64,000 nt of DNA, taken from positions 2,542,001 through 2,606,000 of the forward strand of contig NZ_CP149940.1 of NCBI RefSeq assembly GCF_037948395.1, in the 5' to 3' direction. Below, piece by piece: positions 17,472 to 26,166 of this stretch. Source of the stretch: Serratia nevei. GTDB lineage: Bacteria > Pseudomonadota > Gammaproteobacteria > Enterobacterales > Enterobacteriaceae. A program made the position numbers and the translations under genes. The first letter of the stretch is position 1. Every line of letters begins with the position of its first letter. Below the pieces are notes generated by a model. It was given only the letters and a program-made list of their open reading frames with translations, had not been told where the DNA came from and made no database searches.

Positions 17472-19409
17472 TCAGGGATTCCAGTGCAAAGCCGTGGGGA
17501 AGTGCAGCAGCCGTAGCCGGATAAGCGGCCGCAGCGCGCGCCGATCGTTCTGCCGCCAGGCCTGTTGCAGACCGACGTCGATCTGGCCCAGCAGCGCGGA
17601 GGGGGCCTCGGCGTGCAGAGAAAGTTGGCGGAACGCCGCCGGCAGACCGGCGTTCGGCGAAGCGCCAGGGCTGAGAGCGCCGGCCTGCTGCAGACGAATC
17701 AGGTCGATAGCGGTTTTTAAGCGCATCAACAGCTGTGGGCTGCGATCGGCTTGCCCAACGGCGGCCAGGCGGCTACCCAGCGCGGTGATGCGATCCAACG
17801 CGCGGGCCTGATAGCGCTGTAAGTCGCGCTCCGTGACGTGGCGATTGAGGCGCAGCATCTCTTGCGCATCCTGCCGCATCAGCCGCGCCACCACCTGATC
17901 GGTGCCCCAGCGGCGGAACAGCGCGGCGCACAGGAATGCGAAATAGACGCCGATCAGCGTGCCGGTAGTGCTTTCCAGATACAGCCCCATATTGTTCGGC
18001 GCATAGTGCCCCTGAAAGTTGACGTTGCTGAGCGACAGGGCGATCGCCAACGTCGCCAACGGGTTGCTCGCCGCCCACACGCCGAGCGGCAGCAAAAACA
18101 GCCCCATCACGATCAGGAAACTGCCGTAATCCCCGGCCAGTGGCAGCAGCACATAGCTGAGCAGGGCGCCGAGGGCCATAGCGATAGCGGCGAAGCGGCC
18201 AAAAGTGGCGATGGTGGCGCCGGGATTATCGCCGGCGCCGAAGAAGGCGATGGCCACGATCCCCATCAGCACCATATTGGCGCCCTGTTCCCAGCCGGTG
18301 AAATACCAGAGGCCGCACAGCAGGGCGTAGGTCGTCAAAATTCCGGCGAACATGCGCACCGCCATGCCGATATCCGGCGGCGGCGAGAAGACGCGGCTGC
18401 GCATCATCTGCGCCTGCAGCGCCGCGGGCAGCGGCTCGCCGTCCAGGAATGCGTTCAACTGCTGTACCTCGGCCCACAGCGTTAACCACTGCTCAACCTG
18501 TTCAGCCAGCTCGTCGACGACCAGCGTTTCCCACGGCGACAGCGACGCCGCAGGCGGCAACAAGCTTACCGAGGGCGCAGCGTGCGGTGCGGGTTCAACG
18601 GCCTGCCGCCGGACCTCATTCAGCCACGGCTGCAGGCGGGGGCGCAGACCGACCGGCAGTGCGGCGATGCTGCTGCCGATGGCCGAGAGCAGCGGCACGA
18701 TTTGCAGTACGCGTTGCTGTATCGAAATCGCCGCCTGACGGGTGGGCTTATCGACCGAACTGTCATAGCCAAGGGTGGTCATCATCTGATTGAACGAGGC
18801 GATGTCGCCCAGCAAACGGATACGGTCCGCGTCGGCCTGGGCGTCGCTGCCCTTGCCGTCGAGGCTGTCCTCCTGCCAACGCGCCAGGTCAGCCAGCCAG
18901 CCTTTCAGCCGCGTGCGCAACACCGGCGCCAGCGACGATGGGAACAGCACGCTGTCTACCAGCGTCACCGCCAAAATACCTAGGCAGATCTCCGTCACCC
19001 GCGTGACGACCATAGTGAACATCGTGTCCGGGTGATTGATGTAGGCGATGGCGACCAGCATCATGGTGATGGCGCCCAGCTGGAAAAAGTAAGCGCGTGG
19101 CGTGCGATCGAGATAGGAGAGGCCCAGCATCAGTGACGATGACAGCCCAGCTGCGACGATCAACAGCACCGGCGTGTTGCTAAGCCAGGCCGAAAGGCCC
19201 AGCGTCAGCACGCCGGCGAACAGCGTGCCGCAAAAACGGTAGGTGGCGCGGGCGCGTACGGCGCCGCTGACCGGATTGCTCAGCACGCAGCAGGTCACCA
19301 TCGCCCAATAGGGATTTTGCAGGCCGATGCTTTCCGCCAGCGCGAAGGCCAGCATGGCGGAAATAAACAGTTTCGCGGCGTACAGCAGCTGCGGTTTACC
19401 GATGTTCAT
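17472..19409 (-). CDS. FUSC family transporter (AaeB-like aromatic acid efflux)
   Basis: A 645-residue inner-membrane protein with two membrane blocks of about five to six helices each (about 10-170 and 350-490), each followed by a cytoplasmic helical region. This is the FUSC/aromatic-acid-exporter plan. The start 'KPQLLYAAKLFISAMLAFALAESIGLQNPYWAMVT' matches p-hydroxybenzoate efflux AaeB-like proteins. It overlaps the upstream marR gene by 4 bp (ATGA-type coupling), and the adaptor pieces follow. The substrate is inferred as an aromatic or other lipophilic acid. Confidence 0.9.
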   Translation of the reverse strand: MNIGKPQLLYAAKLFISAMLAFALAESIGLQNPYWAMVTCCVLSNPVSGAVRARATYRFCGTLFAGVLTLGLSAWLSNTPVLLIVAAGLSSSLMLGLSYLDRTPRAYFFQLGAITMMLVAIAYINHPDTMFTMVVTRVTEICLGILAVTLVDSVLFPSSLAPVLRTRLKGWLADLARWQEDSLDGKGSDAQADADRIRLLGDIASFNQMMTTLGYDSSVDKPTRQAAISIQQRVLQIVPLLSAIGSSIAALPVGLRPRLQPWLNEVRRQAVEPAPHAAPSVSLLPPAASLSPWETLVVDELAEQVEQWLTLWAEVQQLNAFLDGEPLPAALQAQMMRSRVFSPPPDIGMAVRMFAGILTTYALLCGLWYFTGWEQGANMVLMGIVAIAFFGAGDNPGATIATFGRFAAIAMALGALLSYVLLPLAGDYGSFLIVMGLFLLPLGVWAASNPLATLAIALSLSNVNFQGHYAPNNMGLYLESTTGTLIGVYFAFLCAALFRRWGTDQVVARLMRQDAQEMLRLNRHVTERDLQRYQARALDRITALGSRLAAVGQADRSPQLLMRLKTAIDLIRLQQAGALSPGASPNAGLPAAFRQLSLHAEAPSALLGQIDVGLQQAWRQNDRRALRPLIRLRLLHFPTALHWNP

Positions 19410-19870
19410 GGCTCATTGCCGGCCTGTTGCAGATAGTGGCCTGCGCGCTCTTCAAACAGGCGCAGAATGCGCGTAGCGGTTTCAATATCTTCCAACGGCA
19501 CGTCGTGCATCAGCTCGACTCGCAGCTTATCGGCCGCGGTTTCGACCTTTTTGGCCAATTCGGCGCCGGCGGGCAGAATGCGCAGGGTTTTAAACCGACG
19601 ATCGCCGGCCGACTCCTGCCGCTTGAGGAAGCCTAACGCGGCGGCCTGATCCAACAGACGCACCAGCGCACCGGGATTGACGCCGACTTCTTCCGCCAGG
19701 TCGCGCTGATTGATGCCCTGCGGATTGCGATGTACCAGAACCACGACGGTAGCCAACGACATGGAGATGCCGGATTTGGCGATCGCCAGCGTCGCAGCCT
19801 GTTTCCACACCCGGCGAACCGGTTGCAGGGCGTTGGTGAGGGCATAGAGGGATTTTTCTTTCGATGACAT
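19406..19870 (-). CDS. MarR family transcriptional regulator
   Basis: A 154-residue winged-helix repressor. The HTH (about 55-110) includes 'INQRDLAEEVGVNPGALVRLLDQAAALGFLKRQESAGDRRFKTLRILPAGAEL', with the wing DxR motif. The ATG at 19870 has GAGG seven bases upstream; a longer reading to 19990 crosses the operator and is rejected. It is the first gene of the FUSC/DUF1656/HlyD operon and is translationally coupled to the transporter. Tandem palindromes 35-55 bp upstream suggest autoregulation relieved by an aromatic ligand. Confidence 0.88.
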   Translation of the reverse strand: MSSKEKSLYALTNALQPVRRVWKQAATLAIAKSGISMSLATVVVLVHRNPQGINQRDLAEEVGVNPGALVRLLDQAAALGFLKRQESAGDRRFKTLRILPAGAELAKKVETAADKLRVELMHDVPLEDIETATRILRLFEERAGHYLQQAGNEP

Positions 19871-19905
19871 GGGATACCTCGGCAAACAGTGTATATAGGT
19901 TAAAT

Positions 19906-19925
19906 GGCAACAGTTGCCTTGGCAA
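19906..19925. promoter_or_regulatory. tandem MarR-type operator palindromes
   Basis: GGCAAC-A-GTTGCC (19906-19918) is a perfect dyad overlapping TTGCC-TT-GGCAA (19914-19925). Both lie directly upstream of the marR start, the usual position for autorepression in efflux operons of this kind. Confidence 0.6.
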
Positions 19926-19968
19926 TTAGTTTTGAACGCTCGACTCAGAGACAAAAGGCAAGGCATAC

Positions 19969-19981
19969 GTGACGACGTCAC
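19969..19981. other. matS: matS site (MatP binding, Ter macrodomain)
   Basis: GTGACGACGTCAC fits the matS consensus GTGAC-RNY-GTCAC exactly. It is intergenic, beside the SDR terminator. MatP binds such sites to organise the terminus region in enterobacteria. It is the leftmost of four in this window. Confidence 0.85.
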
Positions 19982-19988
19982 ATAAAAC

Positions 19989-20014
19989 AAACGGGCTACA
20001 TAGGCAGCCCGTTT
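19989..20014 (-). terminator. rho-independent terminator of the SDR genes
   Basis: On the minus strand, AAACGGGCT and AGCCCGTTT pair around an 8-base loop, followed by a TGTTTTATG T-rich tail. It lies 13 bp after the SDR stop and insulates the marR operon. Confidence 0.8.
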
Positions 20015-20026
20015 GAAAGGTGGGTA

Positions 20027-20887
20027 TTACAGCGCCTGAACGGGGTTCATCGCAGCGCCGGGGAAGGCCGTATCTTCACCGCGTTCACGCCAAGGCGCCA
20101 GATCGCGGCTGCGGGAGGCTACCGCGCTGTCCCACAGCTGATACGCGTCCTTACCGAGCATCAAACGCACCGGCGGGGTGGCGCTGGCCACCATATCGAC
20201 GATCACGCGAGCGCCCTTAACCGGATCGCCCATCTGTTTGCCGTTCTGCGTGCGGTAATACTCCACCATGCCGGCATCCAGTGGCGCATAGGCCGCGATT
20301 TCGCGTTCGGCTTTCATGGCGGCGCTGCTGGCGAAACCGGTACGGAAGGCGCCCGGCTCGATCAGCGTGACGTGGATCCCCAGCGGCTTGACCTCGTGGT
20401 GCAGCGCTTCGGTAAACCCTTCCAACGCGAACTTGGTGGCGTTGTACAGACCACTGCCGGGGAAGGCCACCAGGCCGGCGATGCTGGTCAGATTGAGAAT
20501 ATGGCCGGACCGTTGAGCGCGCATCTGCGGCAGCACTTCACGCGACAGCTCGGCGGCCGCAAAGAAGTTCAGCTCCATCTGGGCGCGGATCTGTTCGGAA
20601 GTGAACTCTTCCAGCGCCCCGTAAGAACCGGCGCCGGCGATGTTGGCCAGTACGTCGAGGCGGCCGAAGGTTTCGACGGTCTTCTTCAGGGCGGCGGCGC
20701 GCGCCGCAGGATCGGTCACGTCCAGCTGCAGAGCCAGCGCGCGTTCGCCGTGGCCGGCGGCGATCGCCTGCAGCGGCGCCAGGCGGCGGGCGGTGAGCAC
20801 CACGTTGTCGCCCTTGGCCAGCACGGCTTCAGCCAAAGCCTGGCCGAAGCCGGAAGATGCGCCTGTAATAAACCAGGTTTTGTTCAT
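20027..20887 (-). CDS. SDR family oxidoreductase
   Basis: A 286-residue classical short-chain dehydrogenase/reductase. Cofactor motif 'TGASSGFGQALAEAV' (TGxxxGxG), 'NIAG', catalytic Ser in 'LNLTSIAGLVAF' and the Tyr-x3-Lys 'LYNATK' are all present. 'TARRLAPLQ' after beta-2 suggests NADP(H). It is 27 bp downstream of a second SDR that shares its layout, suggesting a tandem duplication. Substrate unknown; the pair, the MBL hydrolase and the AraC regulator look like one xenobiotic- or stress-responsive set. Confidence 0.88.
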   Translation of the reverse strand: MNKTWFITGASSGFGQALAEAVLAKGDNVVLTARRLAPLQAIAAGHGERALALQLDVTDPAARAAALKKTVETFGRLDVLANIAGAGSYGALEEFTSEQIRAQMELNFFAAAELSREVLPQMRAQRSGHILNLTSIAGLVAFPGSGLYNATKFALEGFTEALHHEVKPLGIHVTLIEPGAFRTGFASSAAMKAEREIAAYAPLDAGMVEYYRTQNGKQMGDPVKGARVIVDMVASATPPVRLMLGKDAYQLWDSAVASRSRDLAPWRERGEDTAFPGAAMNPVQAL

Positions 20888-20914
20888 ATCGAGATTCCTC
20901 GTTATCGTGGAGAG

Positions 20915-21781
20915 TTACAGTTGAATTTCAGTGAGTTCTGCGCCATCAAAGGCGGTGTCTTCACCCCGTTCGCGCCAGGCGTTAAGCTCCTGCTGGCGTT
21001 TGGCGAGGGTGGTGTCCCACATGGCGTAAGCGTCGCGCCCCAGCATCAGGCGCACCGGCGGGGCCGTGAGAGTGACCAACTCCAGCATGCGCTGCGCCGC
21101 TTTGGCGGGATCGCCCATCTGTCGGCCGGCGGACTGCGCCAGGTAGGTTTCAAACGGTGCAATCGACGGGCGGTAGGCCTCGATGCGCTGCGTCGGCCGC
21201 ATGTTCACGTCGCCGGCAAATTCGGTGCGGAAGGCGCCGGGCTCGACCAGGGTCACGTGGATCCCCTGCGGCCTGGCCTCGATGGCCAGCGACTCCGTCC
21301 AGCCTTCGAGGGCAAATTTCGCCGCGCAATAGGGGCCGGCGGCGTTCATTGCCACCAGACCGGCGATGCTGCTTACGGTGATCACGTTCCCGCTGCCCTG
21401 GCGCCGCATCTGCGGCAGCACGGCGCGGGTCATCTCCGCCGCCGCAAAGAAATTCAGCTCCATCTGCTCGCGCAGCTGTTCGAGGCTGAACTCTTCGCAG
21501 GCGCCGGCTACACCGCGCCCGGCCAGGTTGGCCAGCACGTCGATGCGGCCGAACCGCGCCAGGGTATCGGCGACCGCCTTATCGCGTGCGGCGGCATCCG
21601 TGACGTCCATCGCCAAAGGCAGCACGCGCTCTTCCTGGCCCTTAGCCAGCGCCTGCAGGCGGTCGAGACGGCGGGCGGTCACCACCACCCGATCGCCGTT
21701 GGCGATGGCCGCTTCGGCCAGGGCTTTACCCAGGCCCGATGAGGCGCCGGTGATCAGCCACACTCTATGGTCATTGTTCAT
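20915..21781 (-). CDS. SDR family oxidoreductase (paralogue of neighbour)
   Basis: A 288-residue classical SDR with 'TGASSGLGKALAEAA', 'NLAGRG', Ser in 'ITVSSIAGLVAM' and 'YCAAK' as the Tyr-x3-Lys site. 'TARRLDRLQ' again favours NADPH. The shared 'PVRLMLGKDAY/GRDAY' C-terminal block shows it is a paralogue of the downstream SDR. The ATG at 21781 is preferred (AGGA nine bases upstream); the extension to 21826 lacks a site. It lies 33 bp downstream of the MBL hydrolase, probably the same transcript. Confidence 0.88.
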   Translation of the reverse strand: MNNDHRVWLITGASSGLGKALAEAAIANGDRVVVTARRLDRLQALAKGQEERVLPLAMDVTDAAARDKAVADTLARFGRIDVLANLAGRGVAGACEEFSLEQLREQMELNFFAAAEMTRAVLPQMRRQGSGNVITVSSIAGLVAMNAAGPYCAAKFALEGWTESLAIEARPQGIHVTLVEPGAFRTEFAGDVNMRPTQRIEAYRPSIAPFETYLAQSAGRQMGDPAKAAQRMLELVTLTAPPVRLMLGRDAYAMWDTTLAKRQQELNAWRERGEDTAFDGAELTEIQL

Positions 21782-21813
21782 TTCAGGTTTCCTGCGAATA
21801 AATAAAACGGCGC

Positions 21814-22836
21814 TTAGCGCCACCAACGGCTGCCGGGGTGCGGCCGAACGATATCGACACGTTCGCCGATCATCGGCGTCGCGACCTGCACGCTAAAGGG
21901 AGCGGCATGGCGCAGTACCTGGTCGAACGGGTCTTGCCAGGCGTGCATCGCCAGATCGAAGGTGCCGTTATGGATCGGCAGCAGCCAGCGGCCGAGCAAA
22001 TCCCGATGCGCCTGCACGGTTTGCTGAGGGTGCATATGCACATAGGGCCAGCGTTTGTCGTAGGCGCCGGTTTCCATCAGCGTCAGGTCAAAGGGGCCAA
22101 AACGGCGGCCAATCTCGGCAAAACCGGTGAAATAGCCGCTGTCGCCGCTGAAGAACATCCGCAGCTCATCGTCTTCAATCACCCAGGAACACCACAGCGT
22201 GCGGTTGCCGTCGGTCAGGCTCCGGCCCGAAAAGTGCTGGGCCGGGGTAGCCGTCAGCCGCAGGCCGTCGATTTCCGTGCCTTGCCACCAGTCGAACTGG
22301 CGGATTTTTTCCGGCGCCACGCCCCAGGCCGCCAGGCGATCGCCCACGCCGAGCGGTGCGACGAACTGGCCCACCTTGCCGTCCAGCGCCCGAATGGCGG
22401 CCCGGTCCAGATGGTCGTAATGATCGTGCGAGAGGATCACGGCGCGGATCGGCGGCAGCTCCTCGATCGCGATCGGCGGCGCGTGAAAGCGTTTTGGCCC
22501 GGCGAACGGCAGCGGCGAGGCCCGCTCGGAGAACACCGGATCGGTCAGCCACCATTGGCCGCGCAGCTTGAGCAACACCGTGGAATGCCCCAGACGGTAC
22601 AGGCTACGATCGGGTGCCGCCTCAAGCTCGGCGCGCGACAGGCGCTGAATCGGCACCGGCGTCGCCGGCACCGTGTCTTTGGGTTTGTTGAAAAATACGT
22701 CCCACCACACGCGCAGGGTGGACTCGGGCAGATCACCCGGCGCCGGCGGCCGCTGATTGTTAAAGCGCCGATCGCGCCATTGTGGCGATGAAGCATAGCC
22801 GCCCGATGTCGGGCGCAATTTGGAACAACGGCTCAA
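21814..22836 (-). CDS. MBL-fold metallohydrolase (NAPE-PLD/RomA-like)
   Basis: A 340-residue metallo-beta-lactamase-fold hydrolase. The metal motif 'ILSHDHYDHLD' (HxHxDH), 'TPAQHFSGRS', 'FFSGDSGYFTGF' and 'HMHPQQTVQAHRDL' supply the expected ligands. It resembles RomA and N-acyl-phosphatidylethanolamine phospholipase D proteins, including the N-terminal 'LRPTSGGYASSPQW..RRFNN' block. It starts with TTG at 22836 behind GAGGG; no better in-frame start precedes the conserved block. It is the first gene of the SDR set and divergent from an AraC regulator. Confidence 0.85.
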   Translation of the reverse strand: MSRCSKLRPTSGGYASSPQWRDRRFNNQRPPAPGDLPESTLRVWWDVFFNKPKDTVPATPVPIQRLSRAELEAAPDRSLYRLGHSTVLLKLRGQWWLTDPVFSERASPLPFAGPKRFHAPPIAIEELPPIRAVILSHDHYDHLDRAAIRALDGKVGQFVAPLGVGDRLAAWGVAPEKIRQFDWWQGTEIDGLRLTATPAQHFSGRSLTDGNRTLWCSWVIEDDELRMFFSGDSGYFTGFAEIGRRFGPFDLTLMETGAYDKRWPYVHMHPQQTVQAHRDLLGRWLLPIHNGTFDLAMHAWQDPFDQVLRHAAPFSVQVATPMIGERVDIVRPHPGSRWWR

Positions 22837-23002
22837 AGTCAGAATTCCCTCAGCACAGCAATGGATGATTCGGGCAGCGACGCGGTTCAGGTCGCCTTTG
22901 CCCGCACGACGCGATAAAACTTGTCGTCAAGAATAAGCCTTGAGGGACGGACGATCCATGCGCTAAAGTACTTGTTTGTTTATCAAGAGTACGGATTTCA
23001 TC

Positions 23003-23935
23003 ATGGACCCGCTGTCAGACGTGTTGTCGCTGCTGCAACCCCAAAACCAGTTTTACGCCGGTTTCGACGCCGCCGGGGACTGGTCGTTCGAGTTTCCCCC
23101 TCATGAAGGCATCAAATTCACGGCGGTGATGCGCGGCGCCTGCTGGGGCATGACCGACGATCTGACGCAGCCGATCCATTTCCGCGAAGGGGACTGCTTT
23201 TTGCTGAACAGTCGGCGGCGCTTCAGGGTCGCGTCCGATCCGGCGTTGCCGCCGCAGGGAGGGGAGCAGATCATGGCCGAGGCGACGCGCGACGGCATCG
23301 CCGTGCATAACGGCGGTGGCGAGGTCTTTTTGATCAGCGGGCGTTTCGGTTTTTCCGGCCAGCATGCGGCGCTGCTGTTTGATGCGCTGCCGCCGATCAT
23401 CAACATCCCCAAAGCCTCGAGCCAGGCGGGCGTTTTGCGCTGGACGCTCGAACAGTGGACGAACGAGTTGCGTCACCCGCAGCTCGGCGGTGCGCTGATG
23501 TCGACCCACCTGGCGCACTTGATGCTGGTGCAGGTGTTTCGCCAGTTCCTCGAAACGGCCCATGGGCTGCCGAAAGGTTGGTTTCTGGCGCTGACCGACC
23601 GCCAGATCAGCCTGGCGATCGCCGCCATGCACGCCGAGCCGGCGCGCAACTGGACGCTGGAAGAGCTGGCCCGCATCGCCGGCATTTCCCGCACCGTATT
23701 CGCTCAACGTTTCAAAGGGCTGGTTGGCAGTACCGCCATGGAATACCTCTCGCGTTGGCGTATGCTGCAGGCGGCAGATCGCCTGCGGGCCGGTAAAGAA
23801 AACGTCGCGTCGATCGCCTACTCGTTGGGATACGGCTCGGAAAGCGCGTTCAGCACCGCCTTCAAACGGGTGATGGCGCAGTCGCCGTCGCAGTATCGGC
23901 GGCAAATGCCGGCCGGGGCGAGTGAACCGGAGTGA
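23003..23935 (+). CDS. AraC family transcriptional regulator (cupin_6 type)
   Basis: A 310-residue regulator. An AraC_binding-type N-terminal cupin starts 'MDPLSDVLSLLQPQNQFYAGFDAAGDWSFEFPPHEGIKFTAVMRGACWGM', the common opening of regulators that sit next to SDR genes. The C-terminal HTH (about 215-305) contains 'WTLEELARIAGISRTVFAQRFKGLVGSTAMEYLSRWRML' and 'IAYSLGYGSESAFSTAFKRVMAQSPSQYRR'. The ATG at 23003 is preferred to TTG 22976. It is divergent from the MBL/SDR genes, which it probably controls. Confidence 0.88.
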   Translation: MDPLSDVLSLLQPQNQFYAGFDAAGDWSFEFPPHEGIKFTAVMRGACWGMTDDLTQPIHFREGDCFLLNSRRRFRVASDPALPPQGGEQIMAEATRDGIAVHNGGGEVFLISGRFGFSGQHAALLFDALPPIINIPKASSQAGVLRWTLEQWTNELRHPQLGGALMSTHLAHLMLVQVFRQFLETAHGLPKGWFLALTDRQISLAIAAMHAEPARNWTLEELARIAGISRTVFAQRFKGLVGSTAMEYLSRWRMLQAADRLRAGKENVASIAYSLGYGSESAFSTAFKRVMAQSPSQYRRQMPAGASEPE

Positions 23936-23971
23936 AAGGGGGCGCAGCGGCCGTGACCGCCGCGCCTGGCT

Positions 23972-24913
23972 TTACTGGCTGATGCTCTGCTGCAGCGCCT
24001 GAACGGAGGAAACGATGCCGGCATCGACCGACATGGTCAGGTCTTCCATTTCCAGCGACACCCAGTCGTTGTAGCCCATCATGCGCACCACCGAGAAGAA
24101 CGCCTTCCACCACTGCAGATCCCGGCCGCAGCCGACGGCGACATAGTTCCAGGCGCGGCGGGCCACGTCGTCGATCGGTTTGGTCTCCAGCAGTCCGTTA
24201 ATCTCAACGACGCCGCGCTCAAGGCGCACGTCTTTGCCGTGCACATGGTGAATGGCGGGGCCGAGGGCGCGGGCCACCGCGATGGGATCCGCACCCATCC
24301 AGATCAGGTGGCTGGGATCGAGGTTCAGACCCACCATCGGGCCAACGGCCTCGCGCAGCCGGAACAGCGTTTCCGGGTTCCACACCAGCATGGCGCTGAA
24401 GTTTTCCAGCGCAAAGCGCTCGACGCCGCACGCTTTGGCCCGAGCGACCAGCGCCTGCCAATAGGGGATTGCCACTTCATTCCATTGATAGTCCAGACAG
24501 TTTTTCACCGTCGGCGGCCAGCTGACGGTATAGGTGATCCAGTTGGGAATGGCGTCATGCGGGCTGGCCGGGGGCAGGCCGCTCATCATAACGATCTTTT
24601 TCACCCCCAGCAGCCCGGCCAGCTCCAGCGTATTGTCGGTTTGGCGCTGATGGCGTTGCCCCAGTTCGCCGGGATCGAGCGGATTGCCGGAGACGTTGAG
24701 CGCGGCGATCTCCATGCCGCGGCTGGCCAGCGCCTGCTGCAGCTGCCGGCGTTTGGCGGGGTTAGCCAGCAGATCGTCGGTATCCAGATGGGGCGCCGGA
24801 GACCAGCCGCCGGTGGTCATTTCCACGCCGCGCACCTCCAGCTCCAGCAGCCGATCCAGCATCTGCTCGAAGGGTAAATGACCCAGGCTGTCGGTACAGA
24901 ATGAAAGTTTCAT
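23972..24913 (-). CDS. sugar phosphate isomerase/epimerase (AP endonuclease 2-like TIM barrel)
   Basis: A 313-residue TIM-barrel protein beginning 'MKLSFCTDSLGHLPFEQMLDRLLELEVRGVEM'. Metal ligands are suggested by the Glu of 'FALENFSAM', 'LNLDPSHLIWMGADP' (Asp, His), 'HHVHGKDV' and a final Glu in 'VSLEMED'. The family includes inosose isomerases and ketose epimerases. AGGAAAG precedes the ATG at 24913. It follows the Gfo/Idh/MocA gene by 10 bp, a pairing typical of inositol- or sugar-catabolic operons. The exact sugar is unknown. Confidence 0.85.
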   Translation of the reverse strand: MKLSFCTDSLGHLPFEQMLDRLLELEVRGVEMTTGGWSPAPHLDTDDLLANPAKRRQLQQALASRGMEIAALNVSGNPLDPGELGQRHQRQTDNTLELAGLLGVKKIVMMSGLPPASPHDAIPNWITYTVSWPPTVKNCLDYQWNEVAIPYWQALVARAKACGVERFALENFSAMLVWNPETLFRLREAVGPMVGLNLDPSHLIWMGADPIAVARALGPAIHHVHGKDVRLERGVVEINGLLETKPIDDVARRAWNYVAVGCGRDLQWWKAFFSVVRMMGYNDWVSLEMEDLTMSVDAGIVSSVQALQQSISQ

Positions 24914-24923
24914 GGTGCTTTCC

Positions 24924-26099
24924 TTATTGGTAATTAACCCAGGTGGCGCCGTTGTCGGCGGAACGAACGCAGTTTTCAATCCAGCGCACGCCTTCCAATC
25001 CGGCGTCGATATCCGGATAGATCAGCGTGGCCAGCGTCTGCCGATCGCCGCGCTGGCTGGCGCTGATGGCGATGGCGAACTTGAGGTAGATATTGGCCCA
25101 GGATTCGGCCAGCCCTTCGGTATGCAGCGCACCGAGCCTCTCTTCGGCCAGGGCGCTGTCGTCCAGATAGGGCATGCCGTGGTGCAGGATCTGGTTGGGC
25201 CGCCCCTGGATCTCATGGCGCAATTCGCCGGGGGCAGCGTCGCTCCACTGCAGGCTGGCGAGCGAGCCCACCACGCGGATGCTTTGGCTGTCCATCGCGC
25301 CCGCATTGACGGCGGAGGCCCACATGCGGCCGACGGCGCCGTTTTCGTAGTGCATCAGCACCATGGCGTTGTCTTCCAGCGGGGCGCGAGAAGGAATAAA
25401 GCTCTGGCGATCGCACAGCAGGGAGGCAATCTTCATATCGGGCATCACCAGCTGCGAGATGTAGAAGGTATGGGTGGAGATGTCGCCCAGCACAAAAGAG
25501 GGGCCAGCGATTTTCGGATCGACGCGCCACTTTTGCGCCTCGAACGTGTCCGCGCTTTCGTTGGCATTGAAACCGTGGGTGTATTGCAATTCGACCATGC
25601 GTATTTCGCCGATGTCGCCGTTCGCAATCATGGCGCGCATCTGCATCAGCAGCGGATGGCCGGAGAAGCCGTAAGTTACGCCGACGATCAGGCCTTTCTC
25701 CGCCGCCAGCGCCTTGATTTCTCTCGCCTCCGCCGTGGTGAAGAACAGCGGCTTTTCGCAGATGACATGCAGGCCAGCATTCAGCGCGGCGCGCGTGATT
25801 GCATAATGGGTGCCGTTGGGGGTGGCGATGGTCACCACCTCAACGCCATCTTCGCGGTTGGCTTCTTGATCCAGCAGCTGTTGATAGTTGTCATAGCAGC
25901 GTTCGGCGGGCACGCCGAGGTTGACGCCAAACTCACGTCCGCGCGCTGCGTCGATATCAAAAGCGCCGGCAACCAGCCGATAAGCGGTGTTGTCGCGCAG
26001 TGCGCCGGAACGGTGCTTGTAGCCCACCTGGCTGAGGCGGCCGCCGCCGATCATCGCCCAACGCAGCGGGCGAGGGATGCTTCTTTCACCATTTAACAT
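24924..26099 (-). CDS. Gfo/Idh/MocA family oxidoreductase
   Basis: A 391-residue NAD(P)-dependent sugar or polyol dehydrogenase. The N-terminal Rossmann half has 'RWAMIGGGRLSQVGYKHRSG' and the family's 'ICEKPLFFT' Glu-Lys-Pro motif; the C-terminal half has the alpha/beta domain around 'GDISTHTFYI'. The ATG at 26099 is preceded by CAGGAG; a longer reading to 26162 would run through the LacI-type operator. It is paired with the TIM-barrel isomerase downstream, with an operator at 26120-26139 just upstream. Confidence 0.88.
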   Translation of the reverse strand: MLNGERSIPRPLRWAMIGGGRLSQVGYKHRSGALRDNTAYRLVAGAFDIDAARGREFGVNLGVPAERCYDNYQQLLDQEANREDGVEVVTIATPNGTHYAITRAALNAGLHVICEKPLFFTTAEAREIKALAAEKGLIVGVTYGFSGHPLLMQMRAMIANGDIGEIRMVELQYTHGFNANESADTFEAQKWRVDPKIAGPSFVLGDISTHTFYISQLVMPDMKIASLLCDRQSFIPSRAPLEDNAMVLMHYENGAVGRMWASAVNAGAMDSQSIRVVGSLASLQWSDAAPGELRHEIQGRPNQILHHGMPYLDDSALAEERLGALHTEGLAESWANIYLKFAIAISASQRGDRQTLATLIYPDIDAGLEGVRWIENCVRSADNGATWVNYQ

Positions 26100-26119
26100 G
26101 CTGACTCCTGATACTGTGG

Positions 26120-26139
26120 TTTTGCACTCGGGTGCAAAA
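26120..26139. promoter_or_regulatory. LacI-type operator upstream of the Gfo/Idh/MocA gene
   Basis: TTTTGCAC-TCGG-GTGCAAAA, perfect 8-bp arms. Near-identical dyads occur upstream of the binding protein and of the lacI gene, defining a local regulon. Confidence 0.8.
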
Positions 26140-26166
26140 TGGGTTGAAAAAGAGAGTGGCAACGGT

